A stretch of DNA of 64,000 bases from Nipponacmea schrenckii (taxonomy: Eukaryota; Mollusca; Gastropoda; Lottiidae): positions 1,254,208-1,318,207 of the forward strand of contig CM060203.1 in the NCBI GenBank assembly GCA_030562195.1. The letters are read 5' to 3'. A model generated the notes under the pieces. That model was not told the DNA's origin. It did no database searches and saw nothing but the letters and a program-made list of their open reading frames with translations. The position numbers were made by a program, and so were the translations under genes. Below, one piece after another: positions 50,501 through 61,284 of the stretch (its first letter is position 1; each line of letters starts with the position of its first letter).

Positions 50501-53500
50501 GAGCACCTTTAAAGAGCTCCATCTTAAACTGTTCTAGTATAAACTTCTGTCAAAAACACTTCAATTTCAAAATCTCATCAAATTCTTAAAAAACAAGTTT
50601 AAACTATGTATGAGACAGTGAGAGTATTTACATTTCAAACTCTTTACAAGGATGAAAATATATACTGTGTTGTTGAATGTTTGTTCACTGTATATGTTTT
50701 TATATAGACTTCTAGCAACGTTGAATCTACAAACTATATTGGACCCGGATAATAATAATTTTAGTTGATGTTCTTATATTAATACTAAAAGAGATTGTAA
50801 AAAGGTTTACTAATATGTATATCTGGCACACTGATATCATCAATGTTACCATTTTCATTTTCAATCAGATGTCTGTTGTCTCAGCAATTCAGTTTGAACT
50901 AAGTGTTTAATGATGTCATTATTAGAGACATAAAGCTGATGCTTGTATAAATGCTTGAAACACTTAGTTCTACTGGAATTGCAGGAACCACAAATGTGTG
51001 ATTTGAACAATGGAGTCAATTAAGTAAACCTGTTTGCAAAGCATGTACTTATAATATTTCATGTATAAAGTGTATATTAGAAGAAGGATGTGTTGATATA
51101 ATAAAAACTGCCGTATTTTTTAGAGATATTTGTCTATTAACTCAGATATAATAAGACAGAAAGTCAACATCTTGAAACAAAAAACTTCAACATGAGTCTG
51201 TTTCTTTAACTCGAAATGTTTATGAATAGAAGTGTAAATTTGTGCAGTCAGATTGACAAAGGCTTTACATTATTTTTTAAAGAGGATGATACTCTTAACA
51301 TGGTGATGTTAAAAAAGTTTTTAATGGAAAACACAGAGTAAGATCACTATGACATTTGTTCTAAAACTTCTACATTTTTACCATTAACTTGTCCAATATT
51401 GGTTTGGAGTAGACTTGGACAATTTTCTTTTAATAAACTTTCAGACAAACATCTACATTGATGTCAACAAGTTAGTAAAGTATCATCCAAAATAAATATT
51501 TCAATTGAAATTTGGTCCAAGTCTCTATGTTGACAAGTTGTTAGATATAATATATCTAATTCTAATGTCGTAACCTTTATATTCATTCCAGATTACACAA
51601 TTCTTACACATCTTACTAATAATATAACTACAATACATGGTACTAGCTAGAACTAACATCATAGAACAGACAGGTGGTAACTATGGTATTTACCTCCAAC
51701 ATTATAACTGGTAGCTTCACTCAGGGTATACTTACTCTTCTGGAGCCTTAATCTTAAAAACTTAACTCAATAATATTACAACTACAACACATGGTAACTA
51801 GAACTAACATCATAGAACAGACAGGTGGTAACTGTGGTATTTAACACCAAGATTATAACTGGTAGCTTCACTCAGGGTATACTAACTCTTCTGGAGCCTT
51901 AATCTTAAAAACTTAACTTACTAATAATATAACTACAACACATGGTAGCTAGAACTAACATCATAGAACAGACAGGTGGTAACTATGGTATTTAACACCA
52001 AGATTATAACTGGTAGCTTCGCTCAGGGTATACTAACTCTTCTGGAGCCTTAATCTTAAAAACTTAACTCAATAATAATACAATATTTATTAAGTTCATT
52101 AAATAATATATATGGTATTACTCTAAGTGCTTAACTTCAGATGTATTTTTTTAAATCTGTATTTTATTTAAGTTCAGTTTCAGAGAATAAAGACACTGTA
52201 ACCAATCTTAATTAAAAAATACGACTCACTTATAAATAATGTCCGCAAGTGTAAGGTAAATTAACTGTTTATGCTACCATTATATTACCAAATAATAATA
52301 CATATAACACAAGAGTTGAAATATTCCCCCTGCCTTATGTCCCCTTCATGTATATTTAGATACACTAAAGTTATCAAGTAAAGAATTATAAGTATTTGTA
52401 AGAAAGGATACAGTAAGTAGCATGTGGTTTAATCTAACAGTGATTATAAACAAATCACTTCCTATACAGATGTGATAGTTATAAATATTTATCTTTTAAA
52501 CTATTTTATAATTTTATATATATCATAGTTACAGGGCAATCTTAGTCCAGGAAATTTACTTACAGTTTCCATAGAAATTCTTGAACTTAGCTCTTAAATA
52601 TGGTATTGAAATATTCAGAAAAACATGGGAATACATACAGAGCTTAAAGAACTTAGTGTGTCCTCAATCGAAGTTTAGAAAACCTTTATACAATCCTTTT
52701 AATATTTGTAAAAGTTTGAAGTATTTTTGGAGGAATTATTAGATATTTGTACAAATGGTACTCCTTAAAGACTCCTTGAAAACTCAAATCAACCCCTTAA
52801 ATAGCAAACCTCTCCCTTTAACAACTCAAACTTCCTGATAAAACACTGTTTATTGTGTGAATCAGGAAAACTTTCATATTATTTATTTACAACCTAACTG
52901 AATTCAGTTTTATAATCATACAGTTTGTTTATATAAATTATCAAAGGTTAGAGCATGGTTGTTATATTATAATTCTGACATTAAGATAGAAATATTGGTT
53001 TAATACAAGTAGAAATCTAGCAAGTAAAACCTAAAAAATCTTAATTTTTGAAAATTGATTTAGAACATGTCTATTGCCTACAGAAATGACTTGAATGACC
53101 AGTCAAGGTAAGATGTACAAATTTGAATCATAGTTGAAGGTCAGACTGTAAGAAACACCAAAAGAATAGTAAGATACACCCATGCACAAAGTAAAGGCCT
53201 CGGTAAAAAACAAACAAGCACACATTGTTCTACAAAACCAGAGAAGAATAAATGATAGAGAGAAATCAGCTATTTAATATTTTATCAACAAAACATTTAA
53301 ATCTATAGGAAAACATGCAAATTCATTATAAGCTTCTTCAGCAGCCAATAAACAATGAGAGTAATTATGCGCATACTAATTAACATATTCACACAATACC
53401 TGTGCTATTTGTTCTGGTGGTAGAGGCAACATGTAGCTATTGATAGCATCTTGAATAGGTGAAGGCATGATGTTGGAAATACGTCGAATTCTGCTACCAC

Positions 53501-56500
53501 TTCGCTGGCGAGAGAGACATTTTTTACAATTAGGTGAATGACTCATTCCGAGCAATTAATAATAATTATGTCTCCATGGAAACACTTTCCGTAAACACCA
53601 GTACTCCACCAATAATTGTATAAAAATCAGTCTGTTATCACTAAGATTTCAGATATATTAATAGGTTACTTATTTCTCTTCCATTATCTACTTTATCACA
53701 TAGCAGTCATTATTAACACCACTTTATCCACTAAACAATTTAGTCAAGTTCTGAGTTTCCTAGAAGTAAGGGTTGGAACTGAATCAACAAATCCTGAAAC
53801 TCTGCTAAAAAGTGGTAAATTATTTGATCTCAATACCATACATCAGTGTTGGAACTATATAAGAACATCCTGATACTAAACCAAACTTAGAAACTGGAAA
53901 AGAATATCCCTAGTGATATAATTAACAACCCTACAACTCATTCCGTTCACTTATTTTTTTAAGAAAAAGAGAATGAACCAATATAACTTACTCTACTATA
54001 TATTATATGATATACAAACACAAGGTTTTAGTCTCAAGAATTAAAGCCCAAGAAGCTGACCATGTCTACTTCGTATCTAGACCCATAGTTCACATATTAG
54101 CTGAATATTGTCTAATCTATTGATAATATTCCACTGTCAGTCACCACCTGACCAATGACTGACCATGTATCCATCTACTAACAGCCTACAATATATACTA
54201 GATAAACACTGTAAGCACTAGTACCATTTAGTGAAGGGTGGTATAAGCCTTTCAGGGAAAGGAAGCAGGCTCTGCCAAACTTCAAAAACCGATCATAGCT
54301 TGCTTATCATACCAGTGCTCATTCTAAAGGAATATAGCCTAACTTAAATTTGACATTCCCTACAAGACTCTACCACCAAATTAAAGTGTTACATAGACTA
54401 GATATCCTGACAGTCAAAATCAATACTAGAGATCTGTAACAGAATAATGTTAGAATTCCCTGGCAATATTTATAAATTTTAACTTGTAGCAGTCAAAACA
54501 CTAGATTATAACCGTTAGTTTGTTAACCACAAATTATAACACAATGCACTAAAACTCTTTAATTATTCAATTAGTTAATCTGATTCCTGATTATTTTTAA
54601 TTGCATCCTACACAAACTTGAGAAAACATCTGGAAATGTAACACGGTCTTCTCCTAGCTCTGAGCATGTTCTGTCCATCTTGACAAAATGAAACAAAAGA
54701 ATTATATCGTTCTCTCACAAACAGTGGCTCAACTATATAATATAAACTACATCACTTCACTTTATAATATTGGAATAATCTCCAAAACTCTGGATTGCCA
54801 TCTCTGATCAATATATTTGAGAGTTGTGTTTCAATGGAGAATGCTACTGGGTACATTACCAGTCTACACCTCTCAACAATTTATCAGTACTGGTATCATT
54901 CTACCAAAATAATAGAATAGAATCAAAACTTCTCCTTTTGGTAACAGTGATCAATAGAGACTTGTGTTGTAACAGAAAACAGAATGTTGTAAGTCTACAG
55001 CCCTCAATAATATACCAGTTACGGTCTGAACTTAACAAAAACTATTATAGTGGAAGAATGGACATACCCTCTGATATCTTACTGGATGATCAATATATTC
55101 ACATACATGCTAAAAGACAACTTTCAATGATTTATAGTGAATAAACATATCAAATACTTTTCCTAAACTGTCAATATGACACTTAAACATTGATCAAAAT
55201 ATCTGGAACCTCCATTCCACATAAAGAGCACTTACCATATTGGAATAGTCAGTCAGAACTAATTATTATTATTGTATGTATTTTATGCATCCAAATCAAT
55301 AAGTCTTGTTTCACACAAAATCACATCCAGGGACAATATCCACTTGAAATGGTGTTGTAATTGGTAACCAAATAAAACTAAATAATAAATTGATTTTAGT
55401 AATAAGCCTTATGCAGACCACCACTGAAATCATTAGAAGTTAAGATTCTGTACAATTGTCTTATGAACTGCAATGATAGTCTACATATAGCACTCTGTAC
55501 ATTGGTATGACATCACATTATCTTTACGAAAATCACCAGCACAGAAGCATCCAATTGAATGAACTAATCCAGTAGCATCAACCTTGCCTACCAACAACTA
55601 CCTAGTTTGCGATAACAGCATCCTCTGGAAGTGAAATCTTGTCCTCTACCAACAACTATCTAATTTGTGATATCAGCATCCACTGGTAGTGAACATCAAC
55701 TTGTCATCTACCCACAACTAGCTAGTTTGTGATATCACCATCCACTCGTCATCTATACCACTGGATGTGAAATCTTGTCATCTACCCACCTATCACTATA
55801 TAGTATGACATCCCAGACTATATCTGATAAAACCCTTTTATCCTTATCTTTAGTGATCTTATCAACTTTACTCCTCAATAACTCATAGTAAATCTGACAT
55901 TAGTTATAATCTAATAGATACTGATTATTTATAAAACAAGTTCTATAACAATATTAACTAAGTCTTAGAGTGATTTAAAACTTAATAATTTCAAATTTCC
56001 TTATTAAACAGTAATACTTCAAAAACAGTTCTAGAACAGCACATCTTTACGAGATCTTTCAGCAATGGAAACAAGACACTTTCAGTCGAAAATATTTTAT
56101 AATAAGTACAAAATATAAACTTTATTAAAGGGGCCCAGGCTTGATTTTTAGGGGTCGTTTTGGGCCTTTGTTACATTTAAACAGTCCTCAGAAATACTCA
56201 AGCTCTAAGAAAATCGCAAAATACCTTGAAATATACCTCAAACAAAAAATTTCACTTTTCTGTGCTGTACGCGGCTGGTCTCCAGTCGGTCTGAAAATTG
56301 TGTGTCCTGTTGACAAAGTCTACAATTGAAAATGCGTTGTAGTTTATTTACATAGATGACCGCTATTGCACGACGGGAAGGATAACTCTTTGATTATCAA
56401 GACGAACCGTTTTCCAATATGGCGGGACGTTCGTAATTTCTTAAGACGTTATGATTTTTCAAACACGGATAATTATGGATACACATGGATTTGAAGGCTC

Positions 56501-59500
56501 AAATTTCAAAGGTGAGCTCTTTAGAGGCTGTCGGATGATTGTCCGAAACAAATCAAGCCTGGGCCCCTTTAAAACTTGTTATTGATTCTTTCAGATTTAT
56601 ATATGATGCCAGTAGTTATCAATTGACCTTCTCCTAAGCATAACAACGCCCAGAAGTAACAACAAAGACTAAGAATTATCAAGTAACACATTAAACCTGT
56701 GAAAGATAGAAAGAGGTACTGTACTGTATAATTATATATTCTTCCCAATAAAAATGAATTTAAGTGGTATTTAAAAGGTTATTGCGTTTTAATTTTTAAA
56801 AATATTTAAGATCTTTGAAGATAACTGATCTACTGGTCTAAACAAACTGCTCATGCATCAAAAAATCTTTATAAATTTAAAAATTGACTAAATTTACCAT
56901 TAAATTTAAGATAATTACTGCATTTCAAGGTCATGAGAGAAAAGAGGTCAAATCAGGGCATTACTCATCTATAATTTGAGCTGTCATTATTTTGTATTAG
57001 TAATTATTAGGTTATTTCTTAAAATAAAATGTTGACATGAAGTCCAATAGTATATTATATTGGATATCACTACAGCCTGTCATTGACTGTTACCATAAAT
57101 GAAATATTATAGTATTGAGTTTACACTTCAGTACCAGGTACAATTACTACATGGATCATAGTCAAAACTTCCTATATAAACTAATAATGTGACAGGTTTA
57201 TCTAACTTAGTGACCAATTTACTAGACTCTAATTTACAGTGTAACCAAGTAACAATTGTGACCAATTTACCTTGTGCTACTTACTAATCTTCCAACCTTA
57301 TAACTAGGACCAATTTACCTTCAGACCTTATTGTTGTTACCAATTTACCTTTTAACCATATCACTGTGACCAATTTACCTTGCTACCTTACAACTGTGAC
57401 CAATTTACATTCAAACCTTATTGTTGTCACAATTTTACCTTGCTACCTTACAACTGTGACCAATTTACTTTGATGCCTTACAACTGTGACCAATTTACTT
57501 TGATACCTTACAACTGTGACCAATTTACTTTGATACCTTACAACTGTGACCAATTTACTTTCACAGAACTGATACCTAACAATTGTGACCAATTTACTTT
57601 GATACCTTACAACTGTGACCAATTTACCTTGATACCTTACAACTGTGACCAATTTACTTTGATACCTAACAATTGTGACCAATTTACTTTGATACCTTAC
57701 AATTGTGACCAATTTACCTTGCTACCTTACAACTGTGACCAATTTACTTACATGCATATCCTTACTCAACTGTGACCAATTTACTTTGATACCTAACAAT
57801 GTGACCAATTTACCTTGATACCTACAATGTGACCATTTTTGATCAACAATACCAATTTACTTCAGAACAAATTCACCAATAGCAATACATCCATATCCTT
57901 TACAACAAATCTTAAGCAATCTCTTTATCCTTACCATCACAATCATACAACAAACAATATCCATGAAAACATATTCAAAACTATAAGTGAACATTTCTAA
58001 GCATCTAAGATTAAAACCTTATAACAATTTAGTCAAATTATGTATTTTCACCTTGCAGTTAGTAAATTGGAGCATGATCAAAAACAATTAAGTTAAAAAT
58101 AACACACACTAGTTAGATCAAGTAAACAGTGTTTTTAACACAAGATGTGGTAATCCTTCATACTGCATCCAAAAATAACATAACAGTAAAACAGTTAACA
58201 GAATACCAGGTTTTGTTAGACTAGAGCTTGGAATATACTCTGCTTGTATTATAAATCGTTTATTGTAAAAACATTTACTACCTTTTCAATTTGCAATGAT
58301 CAGATACCTGTTGTTCCTACAATTCCAGTAAAACTAAGTATTTGATGACGTCAAGGACCTTATGTCACACAAGTATATTTTGCAATTAGAGACGCCATAA
58401 TTTATCATTTTAAGAAAACCTCTTAACAAGTCACTTTATAATAAAACATTCCATAAAAAGTCCAGCTCATTATTTCCAAATTTCAAATCTGGAGTAAGGT
58501 CTTGTTATTAATCACACTGTTTACAAATAAACTATCCAAATTTGAATTCAATAAAAGAGTAGAGTTGTCAAAACTCTTTTCAGAATTTATTATAAATCCA
58601 ACACATTTGAATCTAATCATTCTAAGACCTGACATTCACCTATAATATATTTATCCAATCAGAATTCTAATTCAAAATTTAAACCCAAGCCACATGACAA
58701 CATATTATATACTGCCAGTAAACCTTAACACAGGACATGAGTTCATGAACCTCCACAGTAAAACAAAAGTAGAAGAGAGTTTTGATGTAAGCATCATTAA
58801 AAACAGGTTTGACGAAGTGTCAAAGTGAAGTAAGTTTTTGTCAACATGTTTTAAATAATACAATATTTATCATCTAATTAATTATCATGAGTCTAGTATA
58901 AGATTATGGACCAGTATAAGATAATGGACCAGTATAAGATAATGGACCAGTATAAGATAATGGACCAGTATAAGATAATGGACCATTGTAATACCAGTAT
59001 AAATGGACCAGTATAAGATAATGGACCAGTATAAGATAATGGACCAGTATATCATTGCATTGTAATTACCACTACTTCAAATACCCTTAAAACATTTCAT
59101 ATTTGTTATGCTAGAGGACTGAGGATATGAGTTACCTGGAGTCATGAAATATACCAGTAGATTGGTCACAAGGTAAAACTGTCACATATTTTATTATATA
59201 TAGGAAGTTTTAGACTATGATACATGTAGTCACTGTACTGAAATTGTTAAGAAATCCAATTGACTTTATTGGACATTTTTCAGTGAATGAGAGGCACAAA
59301 CCAGGTATTAAGATTAAAAGAATGTGATATACAATATAGATGAGTTGCCCACTGACTGAAACTGTGAAGTGGTTAACCCCAATGTTCCAATAATAACAAA
59401 TCAATTAGAAACAATTATTCTGGATTCCTAAATATATGGCAAATATTACCTAACACACCTTTTCAAATTTTGAAATCAAATCTGAGTCATTTTTGGCCTA

Positions 59501-59969
59501 GTTTTTTATAATTCAAACAAATCGTTAAATTGGGTTTGTTAAACAAAGCAATGACATTTAAATTGAAGTTAATTTTAAACAGGTTGTACTATTACACCTT
59601 ACATTAATCTTGTTTTTAAATTATCATTTCAACTTTAATTACTAATTCAAATAGAGTGATTAGAATCTTATTACCGGTATATTAGTGGTAGAAATCAGAA
59701 ATTGGAAAGATTTGTCAACCAAAGGTATATGTGTGGGTGTTCTAATTATTTTAATATTTTCAGGGGCAGAACTAAGTTAGGAAAATTTGGGTGAACAAAA
59801 AAAAAATCTAAAATATCTTGTTATAATATTTAAAATTGAGCTTTATTGTTCGCAAATAGAAACAATATCAGTTTCTACTTAATCTTACCTGAAATAAGGT
59901 TCCTGCAGGTAAGAATGGATCGTCTTTTACTGAGTTTCTAGAACAACCACAAAACTTAAATACTGCCAT
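35436..59969 (-). CDS. NOSTRIN: NOSTRIN-like F-BAR and SH3 protein
   Basis: Membrane-bending adaptor: the F-BAR dimer binds and tubulates membrane, and the SH3 domain recruits eNOS, dynamin and N-WASP in vertebrates. Common exons: 42664-42749, 41750-41830, 41382-41444, 40998-41142, 40572-40661, 39896-40120, 39613-39735, 38774-38882, 37296-37384, 36761-36889, 36342-36483, 35905-35997, 35436-35551 (stop at 35436). They give 496 residues plus an N-terminus of 15-49 from one of four first exons (human NOSTRIN is 506). F-BAR, residues about 15-260: ELRKYVKQGGEFCKEVASII, AELETTYAKSLSKLGKKL, LSDGWKTVAVAMEQEAEIHK, LERLRNMENF-type helix and YNGHMTVIGPKIIQ. HR1/coiled coil, about 300-395: ERRRNALQNYLLYLHAHLER, LNFLEASHYKISNCLAKLDQ. 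SH3, about 449-506: VLYDYSAERGDEISI, DGWWKGELKGKVGIFPSTYI. All phases agree. Confidence 0.95.
35620..35820. repeat. 41-bp tandem repeat, five copies
   Basis: CACTGGAAGATAGGATCTAT and CTCTAAGTCTCATTTAAGTT in near-perfect tandem, in the intron between the two SH3 exons. Confidence 0.95.
35905..35997 (-). CDS. NOSTRIN: NOSTRIN exon: SH3 N-terminal half
   Basis: Encodes SEEEDYVTIGRCKVLYDYSA and ERGDEISIKT. VLYDY is the ALYDY-type start of SH3. Flanked by TGTTATAG and GTCAGT, phases 1 and 1. Confidence 0.93.
36525..36580. repeat. 19-bp repeat, about three copies
   Basis: ATGTGGCATCTTTTAAT repeats just upstream (minus-strand sense) of the exon at 36342-36483. Confidence 0.85.
37296..37384 (-). 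CDS. NOSTRIN: NOSTRIN exon with multiplied 3' splice site (minimal form)
   Basis: The minimal exon of 89 nt (2 in, 0 out) encodes GTQTLMDVYKSRPNFGDAEA followed by QQEVIQNLEK. It aligns with human NOSTRIN between the KEG motif and the LDLLEANSYKL helix. Its acceptor (ATTTCAG|GAACAC) is repeated upstream at 37432, 37480, 37528, 37578, 37627, 37675, 37723 and 37771. Confidence 0.85.
37353..37803 (-). repeat. NOSTRIN: 48-bp minisatellite spanning an intron-exon boundary
   Basis: Eight intervals between nine acceptor copies. Each unit is 16 nt of intron end (CCTGTTAATATTTCAG) plus 32 nt of exon start. Spacing is 48 except 50 (37528 to 37578) and 49 (37578 to 37627). In the coding frame a unit reads GTQTLMDVYKSPVNIS with no stop. 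From the 37384, 37432, 37480 and 37528 acceptors the frame stays open. From 37578 and 37627 it meets a stop, and the outer copies run into the same stretch. Confidence 0.92.
37832..38422. mobile_element. MITE-like element, about 165-bp imperfect arms
   Basis: The block near 37870-37980 (TTTTTATTAGCTATTGGCTT, ACAGTTAGGTCTAACACTGC, GAACGACCTTTGACCTAACT) is inverted at 38262-38380. Looser inverted similarity continues out to both stated ends. It abuts the outer edge of the 48-bp minisatellite in the same NOSTRIN intron. Confidence 0.8.
39170..39378. mobile_element. foldback element with tRNA-like loop
   Basis: Arms of about 80 bp (39170-39250 and 39300-39378) share TATAACACTTTCTTGGTATA, AGCACAG and TGAAAATTGGCTGAGACCCG in inverted order. 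On the minus strand the loop and inner arm read GGCGATTAGGTGCCTGACTC then GCTGGTTCGGGTCTC, resembling the A and B boxes of a pol III tRNA promoter. Probably a SINE-derived inverted pair. Confidence 0.7.
39613..39797 (-). CDS. NOSTRIN: NOSTRIN exon and its 61-bp boundary duplication
   Basis: The exon proper is 39613-39735 (41 codons, ICDRLNESVISVDVNNDLRI at the start). A 61-bp tandem copy of its acceptor (TGTTATTTTAG) and first codons lies just upstream, with a second acceptor at 39796. Use of the distal acceptor shifts the frame and soon meets TGA, so the proximal one should be used. Confidence 0.85.
41265..41325 (-). mobile_element. SINE-tail fragment, reverse
   Basis: CATAAGGTGCAGAAGAGTAG, GACGTAAAACTCCATTCATT: reverse complement of the family tail, in a NOSTRIN intron. 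Confidence 0.7.
42985..43050. mobile_element. SINE-tail fragment
   Basis: AAATGAATGGAGTTTTACGT, CTTCTGCACCTTATGGGATT and ATGAATACGGGT, close upstream of the first common NOSTRIN exon. Confidence 0.7.
43720..43790. repeat. 13-bp GA-rich microsatellite
   Basis: AGAAAAGAAAGAT repeated about five times. Confidence 0.9.
44110..45085. repeat. 23-bp minisatellite
   Basis: About 40 copies of CAGTTACAATTGGGTTTATTCAT with an AATTGGG/AAATGGG alternation and drift. Several overlapping frames read GLFISYNW / HQLQ cycles; these are repeat artefacts. It lies between first exon D and the common exons. Confidence 0.97.
45573..45629 (-). CDS. NOSTRIN: NOSTRIN candidate first exon D
   Basis: ATG at 45629, MGMDFTNFKSVKTLQPYFE, donor GTAGGT in phase 0. 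Nearest to the common exons (2.8 kb). A second in-frame ATG follows two codons on. The N-terminal Gly after Met could be myristoylated (inference; weak site). Confidence 0.6.
45640..49060. other. NOSTRIN intron between first exons C and D
   Basis: AT-rich, no further exon supported. A small GGGTCAT repeat lies near 48290. Confidence 0.45.
49064..49108 (-). CDS. NOSTRIN: NOSTRIN candidate first exon C
   Basis: ATG at 49108, MLDFVKIWNELGVKK, donor GTAAAT in phase 0. Joined to GQEGFEEL it gives the FxxxW...GFEEL pattern usual at the start of F-BAR domains, so this is the best candidate for the canonical start. Confidence 0.65.
50060..50155. repeat. degenerate copy of the foldback-element core
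   Basis: AACTTGCGACATTTCAGCGA and CTAGTCTTTATCAAGCA match the core order of the 6.5 kb array at lower identity. Confidence 0.5.
51600..52085. repeat. 151-bp tandem repeat, about three copies
   Basis: CATAGAACAGACAGGTGGTA recurs at 51660, 51811 and 51962. Each copy ends in CTCTTCTGGAGCCTTAATCT followed by TAAAAACTTAACT. Confidence 0.95.
53400..53546 (-). CDS. NOSTRIN: NOSTRIN candidate first exon B
   Basis: ATG at 53546 with an in-frame TAA a few codons upstream. 49 codons, basic at first (CLSRQRSGSRIRRIS), then AINSYMLPLPPEQIAQ, donor GTATTG in phase 0. A second ATG (MPSPIQDA) lies inside. Fits the common acceptor at 42749. Confidence 0.55.
53547..55570. other. NOSTRIN intron, no gene seen
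   Basis: Short plus-strand frames at 53616-53873 and 54824-55144 show no family resemblance or splice support. Confidence 0.5.
55575..55800. repeat. short array of the 62-bp satellite
   Basis: Three to four diverged units with ACCAACAACTA, GATATCAGCATCCACTGG and CTTGTCATCTACC, the same family as 12450-13620 but 42 kb away. Confidence 0.85.
56129..56568. mobile_element. piggyBac-type MITE with TTAA duplication
   Basis: Perfect 18-bp terminal inverted repeats (AGGGGCCCAGGCTTGATT) bound a 440-bp element. TTAA abuts it on both sides (56125-56128 and 56569-56572), the target site of piggyBac-like transposases. No transposase frame is inside, so it would be non-autonomous. Confidence 0.9.
57240..57850. 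repeat. 30-bp minisatellite
   Basis: About 20 copies of CTTACAACTGTGACCAATTT plus ACTTTGATAC. Because 30 is a multiple of 3, open frames persist on both strands (57380-57775 plus, 57443-57712 minus). Neither has coding support. Confidence 0.95.
58895..59055. repeat. 18-bp minisatellite
   Basis: GGACCAGTATAAGATAAT in about eight copies with one interruption. Confidence 0.95.
59889..59969 (-). CDS. NOSTRIN: NOSTRIN candidate first exon A
   Basis: ATG at 59969, 27 codons starting MAVFKFCGCSRNS and ending PAGTLFQ, then donor GTAAGA in phase 0, which matches the phase-0 acceptor at 42749. The CGC near the N-terminus could be lipidated (inference). It is 17 kb from the first common exon. It could instead belong to an unrelated transcript. 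Confidence 0.5.
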
Positions 59970-60169
59970 TTTCAATATAAATAATAAACATTTACCGGTA
60001 GTTCTAATGATTTCAACACCCTTACAATCTGTTACCTAGATATTTAAATCTATTAAAATCAGCTAATTATCATACATTATATAAAATATCCCTTTATAAG
60101 AAAAGACAGACCAAGAAATATTTATTAAAGTTTGAGATTTCCATGAATTTTATTTTTAAAGGCCATTGG

Positions 60170-60505
60170 AAATGAAATGAAATGAAGTGGGGTGTTACAT
60201 CTTACTTTTCTGCACCTAATGAGTGAAGAAGACAGGTTACGCCATGCAGTGTGCAATGAGGAAATTTTTCCAGGATATAATCTTTTTTTTTGCGATTTCA
60301 AACTGTCAGTCTATAGCACACAGGGCCTCAGATTATAAGCCTCTCCTAACGACTAGATGTTTTTTCCATGTCAGTCCTTTGACCTGCATCAGGGCAACTG
60401 GGCTGAAAAATCCAAAAGTTTATCTTGACCTTTGACGAGATTGAACCTAGTACCTCAGGTTAGTGAGCAAGCGTCTAACTCACTGATTCACCTGGGCTCC
60501 CTTAA
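60170..60505 (-). mobile_element. tRNA-derived SINE, most complete copy
   Basis: Read on the minus strand, the head has TCAGTGAGTTAGACGC (A-box-like) and, about 30 bases on, GGTTCAATCTC (B-box-like). The far end carries the conserved tail shared with copies at 20767, 30210, 32545, 33550, 41265, 42985 and 62640, running into a TCATTTCATTTC simple repeat. Pol III tRNA-derived SINE structure is inferred from these boxes. Confidence 0.7.
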
Positions 60506-61280
60506 AGGTCGTTGGAAAGATCTCTTGAAGCTTATAGACAACAGGAAGTAAACATTAAATCTATCAAATTGAGGTGAATATATAATAAGTTAATAAGATA
60601 CTCTCATTATATTTAGATCGTAAGTTTCATGATGACAAGTCAACAAAATTATTACCTGTATCACACAACAGGGGAAAAACTTGAAATAATCTGAATTGAA
60701 ATGGAGAATTAGAATTTTTATTAGGTTATCTCTGTTTTTAATAATATCAGAAATCACAATAACCACGCAGTCAATTTACAACCAAGATTCTCTTATCAAC
60801 TCTGATCTTGGCCAGTGTTTATTTTATAAAAGTTATCCTTTTAAGTTTCAGCATTATTCATTTTCCTTATAAATTCTTCTAAACCAATGATCTAAACCCC
60901 TACCACTAGATCACTAGAATATTTTATATATCATTCTGTCTGAAACATCTGATAAAAACACTGAACCTAACTTCACATGTCATCCTCTATCACATTGTGG
61001 ATTTCTTTGGTGAAGTTTTCCTACATCAAATATTATAAACAAAACATAACATTCAATATCCAACCACCTAATAGAATTGAACTAGTAATCTAGTATTAGA
61101 TGAAGGAAATAGGCTGGTGGGAATTCAATGTAAGACAGGTGTGGTTTGATTCCTATAACCTTATATATTACATCTTACTAGTGTATATATATAACCTCTT
61201 CTTTCTAACTAGTTCAAGTGTTTGATATGTTAGAACAATAATTCTCTATGATCCTCTGAGTTTTACATCCTTCAATATCT
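60506..61280. other. flank between SINE and 53-bp satellite
   Basis: Nothing recognised. Confidence 0.5.
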
Positions 61281-61284
61281 GGGA

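Noticed and set aside
54824..55144. 106-codon plus frame
   Set aside because: No recognisable domain, no splice signals, in a NOSTRIN intron.
57380..57775. 131-codon PYNCDQFTLI repeat frame and its minus-strand partner
   Set aside because: A 30-bp minisatellite is a multiple of 3, so frames stay open on both strands; no start context or splice support.
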